Below the pieces are notes generated by a model. It searched no databases, had not been told where the DNA came from, and was given only the letters and a program-made list of their open reading frames with translations. A program made the translations under genes and the position numbers. A stretch of 35,108 bases of DNA from Flavobacterium sp. (GTDB lineage: Bacteria > Bacteroidota > Bacteroidia > Chitinophagales > Chitinophagaceae): the NCBI GenBank assembly GCA_030053925.1, contig JASGCX010000042.1:1-35108 (forward strand), written 5' to 3'. Positions 1-8,590 of this stretch are shown in pieces (the first letter of the stretch is position 1; the number at the start of each line of letters is the position of its first letter).

Positions 1-86
1 ATGTGATGATGTGATGATGTGATGATGTGATGATGTGATGATGTGATGATGTGCTGATGTGATGATGTGCTAATGTGATAATGTAA
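1..86. repeat. 8-bp tandem repeat (ATGTGATG)n
   Basis: About ten head-to-tail copies of ATGTGATG. The first six or so are perfect; later copies decay (ATGTGCTG, ATGTGCTA, ATGTGATA) toward the downstream end. The array starts at the window edge, so its true length is unknown. It is followed at 91-140 by four copies of CGTTGTG with irregular spacing. The unit is not a multiple of three and contains stop codons in some frames, so it is not a coding repeat. It lies about 120 bp upstream of the phosphatase gene. Such arrays commonly change length by replication slippage. Confidence 0.9.
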
Positions 87-179
87 TTTTCGTTGTGAAA
101 CTTTGTGTCGTTGTGCCGTTGTGGCTAAGGCACCGTTGTGGTTCATCATTTTATAACCCATTTACTTACCGCCAACTAC

Positions 180-187
180 TACATTTG
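180..187 (+). promoter_or_regulatory. candidate -7 box of the phosphatase gene
   Basis: TACATTTG fits the Bacteroidota -7 consensus TAnnTTTG exactly and lies 18 bp before the ATG at 206. No clear TTTG -33 element is seen at 17-23 bp upstream, so this is a half-match. Confidence 0.45.
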
Positions 188-205
188 TAACACAACTTTA
201 CATGT

Positions 206-1855
206 ATGAAATACACTCGCTTTACCGTAATTGCAGCATTGCTGGTTAATACAGCTTTTGCTCAAAATGTCAAATCCACCAATCAAACATCTAACATCAC
301 ACGTCCTAAACTAGTAGTTGGCATTGTAGTAGACCAAATGCGTTGGGACTTTTTGTATCGCTACAGCAACCGCTACACAGCCAATGGTTTTAAGCGTTTA
401 TTAGGCGAAGGTTTTACCTGCGAAAATGCCTTTATACCTTACACACCTACTGTTACAGCAGCAGGCCATACCAGTATTTATACAGGTTCTGTACCAGCAG
501 TAAATGGCATTGTAGGCAATAATTGGTTTGACCAAAACGAGCAGCGCAGCGTGTATTGCAGCGAAGATAAAACAGTAAAAACCGTTGGTGGCCCAGATGG
601 TGGTAATGGCAAAATGAGCCCTCGCAATATGCTTGTAACTACCATTGGTGATGAAATAAGATTGGCTACTAATTTTCGCAGTAAAGTAATTGGGGTAGCT
701 TTAAAAGATAGAGGTTCTATTTTGCCAGCAGGCCACAGCGCTAATGCCGCTTACTGGTACGATGTAAACAGTGGCAACTGGATTACCAGCACCTACTACA
801 TGAACGAATTACCTAAATGGGCTGCCGATTTTAACGCTAAAAAAATTGTAGATAAATATTATGAAGGCAATTGGAACACCTTGTACCCAATTAATACCTA
901 CTCACAAAGCACTGCCGACGAAAAAGAGTACGAAAACAAGCCTTTTGGTGCTGACCAAAAAGGATTTCCATACAGTTTAAAACAGTTTGCAACCAAAAAT
1001 TACAGCTATATAGCCTCTACACCTTATGGTAATAGCATGACGTTTGACATAGCAAAAGCTGCCCTTGACAACGAGCAACTTGGCAAAGGCCCCGAAACAG
1101 ATATGCTATGCGTAAGCCTATCATCTACAGATTATGTGGGGCATAGCTTTGGACCAAATTCTATAGAAACTGAAGATACCTACCTACGTTTAGACAAAGA
1201 TTTAGGCAACTTTTTAAGCTATTTAGATGCCAAAGTGGGTAAAGGCAATTACACCGTATTTCTTTCGGCAGACCACGGTGTAGCACACGTACCAGGCTTT
1301 ATAAAAGAGAACAAATTACCTGGTGGTACTTTTAACGAAACCGATGCACAAAAACAATTAAACAGCCTTTTAAAAGAAAAATATGGACTAGATAAATTGG
1401 TAGTAGGTATGTTTAACTATCAAGTACATTTAAACCATCTAGCCATTGATGCTGCCAAACTAGATGAAGAAGCCATAAGCAAACTTGTAATAAAGTATTT
1501 ACAAAAGCAAGAAGCAGTAGCACAAGTATTTGAAATAAAAGAACTTGTAGAAACACCGTTACCAGCTAAAGTAAAAAACATGCTTACCAATGGCTATTAC
1601 CCAAGCCGCTGCGGCGATATTCAAATTATTTTAAAACCGGGTTATATAGATGGCGGCAAAACAGGCACTACACACGGTTTATGGGCACCTTACGATAGCC
1701 ATATACCAATGGTATTTTTTGGGTGGGGCATAAAACATGGCCATACCAACAAAGAAACCTACATGACAGATATTGCAGCCACTATTACTGCCCTACTACA
1801 TGTACAAATGCCTAGCGGCTGTGTTGGTACAGTGGTAGAAGAAGCCTTGAAATAA
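206..1855 (+). CDS. pafA: PafA-like alkaline phosphatase (phosphomonoesterase)
   Basis: A 549-residue secreted member of the alkaline phosphatase/nucleotide pyrophosphatase superfamily. Residues 1-19 form a signal peptide ending in AFA-Q, so the enzyme should be periplasmic or exported and release phosphate from organic monoesters. The nucleophile Thr84 lies in PTVTAAGHTSIYTG and Asn105 in GIVGNNWFD. A KDR triplet places Lys167 and Arg169 at the same offsets from the Thr as the monoesterase-specific Lys162/Arg164 of characterised Elizabethkingia PafA (Thr79, Asn100). That spacing argues for a true monoesterase over a diesterase. Later metal-ligand motifs are visible: SSTDYVGHSFGP, SADHGVAHVPG and GTTHGLWAPYD. 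It is monocistronic, with its own -7 box and a strong terminator. Length and motifs look intact. The symbol rests on family resemblance. Confidence 0.9.
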   Translation: MKYTRFTVIAALLVNTAFAQNVKSTNQTSNITRPKLVVGIVVDQMRWDFLYRYSNRYTANGFKRLLGEGFTCENAFIPYTPTVTAAGHTSIYTGSVPAVNGIVGNNWFDQNEQRSVYCSEDKTVKTVGGPDGGNGKMSPRNMLVTTIGDEIRLATNFRSKVIGVALKDRGSILPAGHSANAAYWYDVNSGNWITSTYYMNELPKWAADFNAKKIVDKYYEGNWNTLYPINTYSQSTADEKEYENKPFGADQKGFPYSLKQFATKNYSYIASTPYGNSMTFDIAKAALDNEQLGKGPETDMLCVSLSSTDYVGHSFGPNSIETEDTYLRLDKDLGNFLSYLDAKVGKGNYTVFLSADHGVAHVPGFIKENKLPGGTFNETDAQKQLNSLLKEKYGLDKLVVGMFNYQVHLNHLAIDAAKLDEEAISKLVIKYLQKQEAVAQVFEIKELVETPLPAKVKNMLTNGYYPSRCGDIQIILKPGYIDGGKTGTTHGLWAPYDSHIPMVFFGWGIKHGHTNKETYMTDIAATITALLHVQMPSGCVGTVVEEALK

Positions 1856-1883
1856 GTATTTAAACGCTTTTAAACGCCTTTTA

Positions 1884-1927
1884 AAAATAGGGTTGCAAAT
1901 CATAAATAAATTGCAACCCTATTTTTT
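1884..1927 (+). terminator. rho-independent terminator after the phosphatase gene
   Basis: An inverted repeat with arm AAAATAGGGTTGCAA pairs with TTGCAACCCTATTTT around a roughly 11-nt AT-rich loop and runs straight into a T tract. It begins 29 bp after the phosphatase stop. Because A and T tracts flank both sides it could also serve the minus-strand remnant that ends at 1947. Confidence 0.85.
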
Positions 1928-1946
1928 TAAAAGCTGGCAAAATTTT

Positions 1947-2156
1947 CTAAATAGCCCCCATCAATGTCTCTAACATTGTAACATCGGCTTTTAAAGCGGC
2001 CTGCGCTGCCTCACCATTATCGGCCAATAAAGCCAACGCATTTACCACCAAGCTATTTACAAAAGCACTATGCCTATCTGCATGGGCTACCGTAGGGCTT
2101 ATAGCCTGTATGCGGCTAGCCAATTGCAAGGCACTAGTAGCCTGCTGCTGTTGCAT
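1947..2156 (-). pseudogene. 3' remnant of an unrecognised gene cut by the restriction-modification insertion
   Basis: About 69 alanine- and leucine-rich codons, helical in character, ending LETLMGAI. I do not recognise the family. Base composition is clearly richer in G+C than the methyltransferase DNA that starts just upstream of it. The open frame continues to 2270, but the extra residues are antisense to the methyltransferase leader and differ in composition, so the native 5' part seems to have been lost at about 2156-2170. An intact 69-residue gene from the ATG at 2156 is the alternative. I found no matching N-terminal part on the far side of the accessory patch. Confidence 0.45.
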
Positions 2157-2254
2157 TTTTGCAAAAGAAACTTTTAAGTGCATTTTTCTCAAAAACTGAA
2201 CTGAAATTTTATACCTTGCAACAGTATTTAACAAGCGAAATTTTTGACAAGAAA

Positions 2255-3469
2255 ATGATAAAATATTCAACAGTAAGAAAGAAATTAAACTTAGAAATTG
2301 AGAAGACAGAGAATTTAGGTCTTGCTCATCTTACTCATTATTTTCAAAATCATATAAACGGTGTTTCACAATGTTACAAAGTGCCTGCTCATAATTATTA
2401 CAGTGAGATTACTGAGGAATTAAACATACTTGCAGAACCTCAAATGGCATTGCAACAGCTTTTACCTTTAAAGTATGATGTTCCTTTTCCACCACTAGCT
2501 GATTACGAATTTACATTTATTGATTTATTTGCAGGAATTGGAGGCTTTAGAATACCAATGCAAGAAACAAAAGGCAAATGTGTTTTTACATCTGAATTTA
2601 ATTATTGGGCTCAAAAAACTTACGAACACAATTTTGGAGAAGTACCATTTGGAGATATTACAAAACTAAATTTGGACATTGTGCCTAAACACGATGTTTT
2701 AACAGCAGGTTTCCCTTGCCAACCATTTAGTATTTCGGGTAAAATGAAAGGCTTTGAGGATACTAGAGGAACATTAATTTACAATGTTTTCCAAATAATT
2801 GAAAAACACAATCCAAAAGTTGTTCTGCTTGAAAATGTAAAACACTTAATCAATCACAACAAAGGAAATACTTTTAAAACCATCCTAAAAGGCCTCAAGG
2901 AATTAGGTTACAAAACATCTTGGAAAGTTTTAAATGCTTCGGATTTTGGAGTTCCTCAAAATAGAGAAAGAGTAATCATTATTGGACATAGAGATATTGA
3001 ATTTGATTTTTCAAAACTCAAAACAAAACCTAAACGTATTTTAAAAGATTTTTTAGATAAAAATGGTCCATTTGAATTTTTAAATGAAGAATATACTATT
3101 TTGTCAGACTACAAAGTGCAGGAAAGTGGTTTAGTTTTTATTGGACATAGAAATAAATCTATTCGGATAGCAGGCGTTAGACCAGGTACAGAACATTTAT
3201 CAAGAGTACATAAACAACCAAACAGAATATATTCATCTTTGGGGATACATCCCACATTACCATCTCAAGAAAGTTCAGGAAGGTTCTATATTTATGACGA
3301 AGGGGAAGTAAGAAAATTGACAATAAATGAGTGTTACAGAATTATGGGCTTCCCCGACAAATTTGTAAAAACTAATAATTTAGCAGAAGCTTACCGACAA
3401 ATCGGAAATTCTGTTTGTGTGCCAATGGTTAAAGAAATTTCAAAACAAATTAAAGCACAATTATTATAA
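2255..3469 (+). CDS. DNA (cytosine-5) methyltransferase, type II
   Basis: Transfers a methyl group from S-adenosylmethionine to C5 of cytosine in a short recognition site. From the ATG at 2255 the protein is about 404 residues. All main m5C motifs are present: motif I FIDLFAGIGGFR (SAM binding), motif IV GFPCQPFSISGK with catalytic Cys155, motif VI ENVKHL, motif VIII QNRERVIIIGHR, and motif X AYRQIGNSVCVPMV near the C-terminus. About 85 residues precede motif I, an extension that could be a small extra domain. The frame is open up to 2159, but the inner ATG is preferred because upstream codons overlap the probable leader at the junction with the older gene. The DNA is markedly more AT-rich than its neighbours, which suggests transfer. 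Its stop TAA directly abuts the ATG of the decayed endonuclease. Recognition sequence unknown. Confidence 0.93.
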   Translation: MIKYSTVRKKLNLEIEKTENLGLAHLTHYFQNHINGVSQCYKVPAHNYYSEITEELNILAEPQMALQQLLPLKYDVPFPPLADYEFTFIDLFAGIGGFRIPMQETKGKCVFTSEFNYWAQKTYEHNFGEVPFGDITKLNLDIVPKHDVLTAGFPCQPFSISGKMKGFEDTRGTLIYNVFQIIEKHNPKVVLLENVKHLINHNKGNTFKTILKGLKELGYKTSWKVLNASDFGVPQNRERVIIIGHRDIEFDFSKLKTKPKRILKDFLDKNGPFEFLNEEYTILSDYKVQESGLVFIGHRNKSIRIAGVRPGTEHLSRVHKQPNRIYSSLGIHPTLPSQESSGRFYIYDEGEVRKLTINECYRIMGFPDKFVKTNNLAEAYRQIGNSVCVPMVKEISKQIKAQLL

Positions 3470-4584
3470 ATGGCAACACAAAAAACACCAACAGAATTAT
3501 TATTAGAAGTTTACAACAAAGCAATGTTGGTTGTTGGCTTGAACGATAAAAATGTAACAGAGTTACAACAAAGCGACAAGAACTACTCAATTTAGTTATT
3601 CACTATTCTGAGCAAGCAAAGGCAGTTTTAACAGTCTTGATTACAAGTATTGTTTACAAATTCTTAAATCCAACACAAGACATAAGAAAGCATCAGGCAA
3701 GTATTGAAGGGGGTTATTCAGGCAGAACTTTTGACAGTAAATATATCACGCCATTTATGAAATTGCACAAATTTCCTTCAATGGCTGAAAGTGGTTGGCT
3801 CACAAGGGCATTAGAACAAAAAGTACCTTATGATAAAAATTATTCAGGTGCAATTACACCAAAAGAATTGAAACCAGTTTTCCTTGAAATTATTGACAAT
3901 ATTGAGAACGGAGCCGATTGCGAAAAATATTTAAGTTTTCTAATTCAAGGCTTAATAATAAAGCGAAATTTGCAATCAATAGATTTAGCAAAACCTACTA
4001 CACTTTCTATTAGCTCTATTCTTGATTTACTTGAGAAGCATTTCAACGGAAATTACAAAGCAGAAGGAGCATCAAGGCTTCCTGTATTGGCAATTTATGC
4101 TTCTTACCAATGTTTAATTTTAGAAACAAAGCGTTTTGCAAATAAAGAATTGTTATCAATAGAAAGCCACACTTCGTCTGATAAAAGTAGTGGCAGAGTT
4201 GGTGACATTGACATTTTAGACGATAAGAAAAGGACTTTTGAAGCTGTTGAAGTGAAACACGGCATTTCAATTACAATGCAACTTGTTAAAGACGCATTTG
4301 AAAAATTTAAAACGACACCTATTGACAGGTATTATATTTTATCAACAGCAACACCCGACAAAGACGAGTACAAAAAAATAGAAGCCGAAATACAAAGAAT
4401 TAAAAATGTTCACGGTTGCCAATTAATAGTAAACGGAATTATGCCGACAATAAAATACTATTTGCGACTTTTAGACAAAACATGAGAGTTTATAGAGAAT
4501 TATGTAAATTTAATTGAGGATGACAAATCTTTAAAATTTGAGCACAAAGAAAGATGGAATCAACTAATAAGAGAAATGAAGTAG
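3470..4584 (+). pseudogene. decayed type II restriction endonuclease
   Basis: The reading begins at the ATG touching the methyltransferase stop, reads about 33 plausible codons, then shifts out of frame and stops at 3593-3595. Adding one A to the AAA run at 3570-3572 restores a smooth reading (ELQQKRQELLNLVIHYSEQ) into the long frame that continues to a TGA at 4483-4485. That frame stays open for 32 more charged codons to TAG at 4582-4584. Repaired, the product would be about 371 residues. It contains GDIDILDD followed by EAVEVKHG, a D...ExK arrangement typical of PD-(D/E)XK nucleases. The position after an m5C methyltransferase supports a restriction enzyme, although I cannot name the family. 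A shortened product from TTG 3637 (282 residues) is possible but would lack about 55 N-terminal residues. Two lesions make loss of function likely. Confidence 0.8.
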
Positions 4585-4827
4585 AATGTGAAAAATGGGT
4601 GATTGGCTAACATATAGTTTGGCGAATATAGCCTAATCATCATTTATTTATTATTGGGCTTCAGTTTGGGCTTCACGTTACAAATTTGGCGTATTAATAA
4701 AACATCATCCGCCGCAGCGGAAATCATTGGGCTTCGGTTATTTGCAGCCAGAACCTTCGGAATTCCCAAACATTGGAAAGGTGTATCCGTAATGCGCAAG
4801 CAGCCGTTTTTTATGATAGATAGCAAT
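4585..4827. other. spacer without a convincing gene, right edge of the accessory patch
   Basis: Short open frames exist on both strands (about 60 codons each), but none has family resemblance or a plausible start context. The stretch is less AT-rich than the endonuclease remnant. TGGGCTTC occurs three times (within about 4655-4735), suggesting an eroded duplication or an old mobile-element or gene fragment. I see no terminal inverted repeats or target duplication. Confidence 0.4.
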
Positions 4828-4866
4828 AAAAAAATCCCCGCTCAAATGTTTTGAGTGGGGATTTTT
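4828..4866. terminator. bidirectional terminator hairpin
   Basis: An A tract, then ATCCCCGCTCAAA, a short ATGT loop, TTTGAGTGGGGAT and a T tract form a stem with one G-T wobble. It lies 22 bp past the stop of the minus-strand receptor gene and is symmetric enough to stop transcription from either side. Confidence 0.88.
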
Positions 4867-4887
4867 ATGTATGATTTAAGTACAAGC

Positions 4888-7800
4888 TTAGAAAGAATAA
4901 CGTAAACCAATTTGTGCATTCCAGCGAGAAAGGAAGTCTGCAACTTGATATGGTCTAAAAGTATTATCAATGTTGGTAAAATTATTGATGTTGAAATTAA
5001 AACTAGGCTTGTTAGCAGAAGTTGTAATAGCAGCACCATCTTGTCTCAATGCAGCACTAGGTGCAACTGGTGCAAACAAGGTTTGTGACACAGGGAAGAA
5101 GCCATCTGCACCACTACCACCATAAGCACGACCCCAATCTTGATTTAACAATGCACCAATATTAATCACATCAACAAATATTTGCAATTTGTGTGTTTTA
5201 AAGTAAATATCTTGAGCAATTCTAAAGTCAAAATGATTTTCCCAAGGTAATCTATCAGCATTTCTAGCTGAGGTACTTCCTTGATTATCACGCAAATATT
5301 TATTACTTGCAACAACAGTTTGGAAGTCTGTCCATTGTTGGGAAGCTGTTTTACCGCCACTAATGTCTGTCAAATTCGCCTCGGCAAATGTTTTAGGTAT
5401 ATATGCAATTGACGTTTGAGATGTTGAACCAATATCATCACCTGTAATATTAATATTACCTGTACCTAATGCTGGGTTGTAGTTACTATACTGATAAGTT
5501 AATGCCTGACCAGACTGTCCATTATAGAATAATGTAACAGTAGTAGCAAAATGTTTTAAATATTTAAACTCTTTGCTTATATAACCAACAACTCTTGAAC
5601 CCATATTGAAATTAGAAATAGCCAAATCTGGTTTATTTAAGCCATTTACAGTTTGAACACCTCTCCAATTAGATTGGGCAACTGATGAAGGCAAATCGTT
5701 TAATGACGCCGCTGTACCATAAGTATAAGCTATAGAACCAGACCAGCCTTTACTAAATGTTTTTTGCAACTGCGCAGTTAAACTTGCAGAGTAGCCTTTG
5801 CTAGTATTGCCTAGTTTGATAACATTTAGATAAGCACTGTTTGTATATTTAGTCCATAGAGGCCTAGTAGTTGATCCTATTGCCACTGTAGATTCACCAT
5901 TTTCACTAATATTCAAATTAGTGTAACTTCCGTTATTGATATTCTTAGTGAATAAGCCCTCGAATGTTACTACAAAGCCGTTACCTAATTTTTTATCAAC
6001 AGCTAAGTTTGCACGAAAAACTTGAGGGAATTTAAAGTTTTTATCAATAACATTAATGGTAGTAGCTGCATTAGCACTTGCAGGAGGAATATAAGCACCT
6101 AATTGACCATCTTTAGGATCATAAGCATACTTAATGCCAGCAGCAGCAATCTGTGCAGTTGTAAGGTTGTTATTTTTAAAATTTACACCTGTATTACTTA
6201 ATTGATTAGACACCCATACAAATGGAACACGGCCAGTAAACAATCCTGCACCACCTCTTACTTGAATTGTTGCATCACCTTCCACATCCCAATTAAAACC
6301 AAATCTAGGTGAGAATAAAGGCTGTGTTTCTGGTTTTTGGTTGGTGGTAACACCATAAGCAGCGAATGCTGTATTAAAAGCTGTATTAGCTGCAGGGACT
6401 GAACTTATTATTGGTAAATCAACACGTAAACCATAAGTTAATTTAAATTTTTTATTAATAGCCCATACATCTTGTACATAAACTGCAAGTTGAGCAGCAC
6501 TTAAGTCAGCTGATGCTCTATCACCCCTAAGAGCTGAACCACCACCAGGTGTAGAATAACCTACAGAATAACCAGTCATCCCTACATTATTATAAAAGTT
6601 GGTTATGTTATTTCTAGAATTAGAACCTGCTGCATACGTATAACTACCGTAGAAACCTTGTAAAAACACGTTACTACTTTTAAAGAACTCGTTATTAGTA
6701 CCAAAAGTTAACGTGTGATTACCTTTGTAAAGAGTGAAGTTATCTGTAACAGATATGATATCTTGGTCAAGACTGTTAGCTTGGCTTGAATTATCAGAAC
6801 CTAAGTTGTAAGTAATGTTAGTATTTTGGGCCACATCAAAGTTCGTAATAGTTAAAGCACCAAACTTGTTACTAATTCTTCTGTCTCTAATTTGGTTGTA
6901 AAATACACGTAACACGTTAGAAGCAGAAGACGAAAAAGTACTATTTAGTTCAATTACAGTAGAGTTACTTCTTGTAGTAAATTTATACCCAGTATTTGAG
7001 AAAACAACAGAATTTTGACTTCTACCCAAAACATCATTACTACCATCTACATAGTTGTGACGTATAGTTAATTTATGCTTATCGTTAATATTCCAGTCAA
7101 TACGACCGAAGAAGGAATTTGATTGATTTTTATTATTAATAGCACCATAAGTACCTGGATCATAATAATTTGCAATCATAAAATCTCTAATAGCTTTAAG
7201 CGTATCAGCATTTGCTCTTGAGCCAGAGCCAGTAACAGTAGGATCAAATGCTAAAGGTGTAGATTTATCAAAACGCTCATAGCTAGCAAAAAAGAACAAT
7301 TTATTTTTAACAATTGCTCCACCTAAACTAGCACCAAAGGTTTGGTTGGAAAAACTACCATACTCATTTCTTGTAATTGTTGGATTAAAAGGGCTGCTTT
7401 TACCGACAAAATTCTGATTTTGGTAGTTACCATAGATAGAACCATGTAATTTGTTCGTTCCACTCTTAGTTACCGCATTTATGCCACCACCAGTAAAGCC
7501 ACCTTGTGTTACATCGTATGGAGATAATAAAATCTGTATTTCTTGAATTGCCTCAATTGATATTGGGTTAACGTTTGCTTGACCACCGTTGGTTCCAGAT
7601 GAACCTAACCCAAATGCATCACTTGCATTAGCACCATCAATAGAAAATTGGTTGTAACGATTACTTTGTCCAGCAAATGATAAGCCAGAAACATTACCAG
7701 TTGAAGCAGAATTACCAGCTTTAACCTGAGGAGTTAAACGAGCAAAATCTTGTACGCTTCTATTAATTGTAGGTAAGCTTTGAACTAATCTAGATGAAAT

Positions 7801-8229
7801 GTAAGTAGACGCACCATTTCTTTGAGAATTAATAACTCCTTTTGTGTTTGTTGTTGATACAGTAACTTCAGCCAAAGATTGTGATTTATCTGACAAAACC
7901 GCATCTATAACAACAGGCGTGCCCAAAGTAATGTATAGATCTTTGAAGGTATCATCATTTAAACCGACATACTTAACTACTAATTGATAAGGACCACCTA
8001 CACGTAAATTAGGCAAAGTGTACTGACCGCTTGCCTTAGAAACAGTTCTGTAAACTGAACCTGTAGATAAAAGAGTAGCCGTAACAGCAGCACCTTCCAA
8101 TCCTTTTCCATCACTAGTCTTTACTGTACCTGTAATAGTACCACTTGTAACCTGTGCACTTACTGTCGCATGTACCACTAATAAAAGTACAATAAACGAC
8201 AGAAAACGGGTAATTTGTTTTTTCATCAT
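4888..8229 (-). CDS. Oar-like TonB-dependent outer-membrane receptor
   Basis: A protein of about 1113 residues. A signal peptide (MMKKQITRFLSFIVLLL... ending VSAQ) is followed by a carboxypeptidase-regulatory-like beta-sandwich (GTITGTVKTSDGKGLEGA...), then a plug region (SIDGANASDAFG, IEAIQEIQILLSPYDV, GGINAVTKSGTN) and a long beta-barrel ending in the terminal aromatic LRYSF. This matches the Oar/TonB-dependent receptor group of Bacteroidota. These proteins sit in the outer membrane and import large substrates or anchor surface functions. No SusD partner lies nearby, so a glycan-uptake role is not supported and the ligand is unknown. The start is the first ATG of the ATGATG pair (8229, 8226); the frame extends to a TTG at 8256, but the added residues would precede the signal peptide. 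It is a single-gene unit closed by the hairpin at 4828-4866. Confidence 0.9.
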   Translation of the reverse strand: MMKKQITRFLSFIVLLLVVHATVSAQVTSGTITGTVKTSDGKGLEGAAVTATLLSTGSVYRTVSKASGQYTLPNLRVGGPYQLVVKYVGLNDDTFKDLYITLGTPVVIDAVLSDKSQSLAEVTVSTTNTKGVINSQRNGASTYISSRLVQSLPTINRSVQDFARLTPQVKAGNSASTGNVSGLSFAGQSNRYNQFSIDGANASDAFGLGSSGTNGGQANVNPISIEAIQEIQILLSPYDVTQGGFTGGGINAVTKSGTNKLHGSIYGNYQNQNFVGKSSPFNPTITRNEYGSFSNQTFGASLGGAIVKNKLFFFASYERFDKSTPLAFDPTVTGSGSRANADTLKAIRDFMIANYYDPGTYGAINNKNQSNSFFGRIDWNINDKHKLTIRHNYVDGSNDVLGRSQNSVVFSNTGYKFTTRSNSTVIELNSTFSSSASNVLRVFYNQIRDRRISNKFGALTITNFDVAQNTNITYNLGSDNSSQANSLDQDIISVTDNFTLYKGNHTLTFGTNNEFFKSSNVFLQGFYGSYTYAAGSNSRNNITNFYNNVGMTGYSVGYSTPGGGSALRGDRASADLSAAQLAVYVQDVWAINKKFKLTYGLRVDLPIISSVPAANTAFNTAFAAYGVTTNQKPETQPLFSPRFGFNWDVEGDATIQVRGGAGLFTGRVPFVWVSNQLSNTGVNFKNNNLTTAQIAAAGIKYAYDPKDGQLGAYIPPASANAATTINVIDKNFKFPQVFRANLAVDKKLGNGFVVTFEGLFTKNINNGSYTNLNISENGESTVAIGSTTRPLWTKYTNSAYLNVIKLGNTSKGYSASLTAQLQKTFSKGWSGSIAYTYGTAASLNDLPSSVAQSNWRGVQTVNGLNKPDLAISNFNMGSRVVGYISKEFKYLKHFATTVTLFYNGQSGQALTYQYSNYNPALGTGNINITGDDIGSTSQTSIAYIPKTFAEANLTDISGGKTASQQWTDFQTVVASNKYLRDNQGSTSARNADRLPWENHFDFRIAQDIYFKTHKLQIFVDVINIGALLNQDWGRAYGGSGADGFFPVSQTLFAPVAPSAALRQDGAAITTSANKPSFNFNINNFTNIDNTFRPYQVADFLSRWNAQIGLRYSF

Positions 8230-8590
8230 AATTAATGTTTGTTTTTCGATTTGCAAATGTGGTGTTAAATTTAAAGTTTCAACACCATTAACGTTAAGTA
8301 ATTATTACCAAGTATTTAAGCAATTGTTTTGCAACAATCAGTATATCAAATCAAGAAATTGCTTGTACGATTTTTTGCCGACAAGCAATGTTAAATTTTA
8401 CCAAAGTGCAAAGAAAGGTGATTATTGTTAAAATAGACAACAAGATATTAACAAAACGTTGCACCATTAATATTAAAATTATTAATCAAGGTATTTTACC
8501 TGCATTTTTCGATTACAGAAATCATTTAATTGTAATTGGCTTTGCAATTGCTAACAGCCATTAGCTTTGCACATAATTTATAGCGCAATT
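8230..8590. other. divergent intergenic region between the receptor and ribBA
   Basis: About 360 bp of AT-rich DNA holding the promoters of two divergent genes. The plus-strand ribBA promoter is recognisable at 8541-8569. I could not place a convincing box for the receptor on the minus strand. No riboflavin (FMN) riboswitch-like structure is evident before ribBA: only about 20 nt separate the -7 box from its start codon. Confidence 0.6.
8541..8569 (+). promoter_or_regulatory. ribBA promoter (-33 TTTG, -7 TAGCTTTG)
   Basis: TTTG at 8541-8544 and TAGCTTTG at 8562-8569, separated by 17 bp, match the Bacteroidota sigma consensus TTTG/TAnnTTTG. The -7 box overlaps an in-frame ATG at 8567, which rules that codon out as the start and points to the ATG at 8591. 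Confidence 0.72.

Noticed and set aside
1-86. Possible CRISPR array
   Set aside because: The copies are head-to-tail 8-mers with no spacers and no cas genes nearby.
3560-3600. Programmed frameshift in the endonuclease gene
   Set aside because: No X-XXY-YYZ slippery heptamer in the correct frame and no clear downstream structure; a second lesion further on makes plain decay more likely.
4483-4485. TGA read as selenocysteine
   Set aside because: No SECIS-like hairpin seen and the family has no known selenoproteins; a TGG-to-TGA nonsense change explains it simply.
4888-8229. SusC-type glycan receptor
   Set aside because: No SusD-like gene beside it and the plug/barrel motifs fit Oar-like receptors better.
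8567-8590. Upstream in-frame ATG for ribBA
   Set aside because: It overlaps the TAGCTTTG -7 box and would add eight residues not typical of RibBA; the ATG at 8591 gives the normal N-terminus.
8230-8590. FMN riboswitch before ribBA
   Set aside because: The promoter lies only about 20 nt before the start codon, leaving no space for the aptamer in the transcript.
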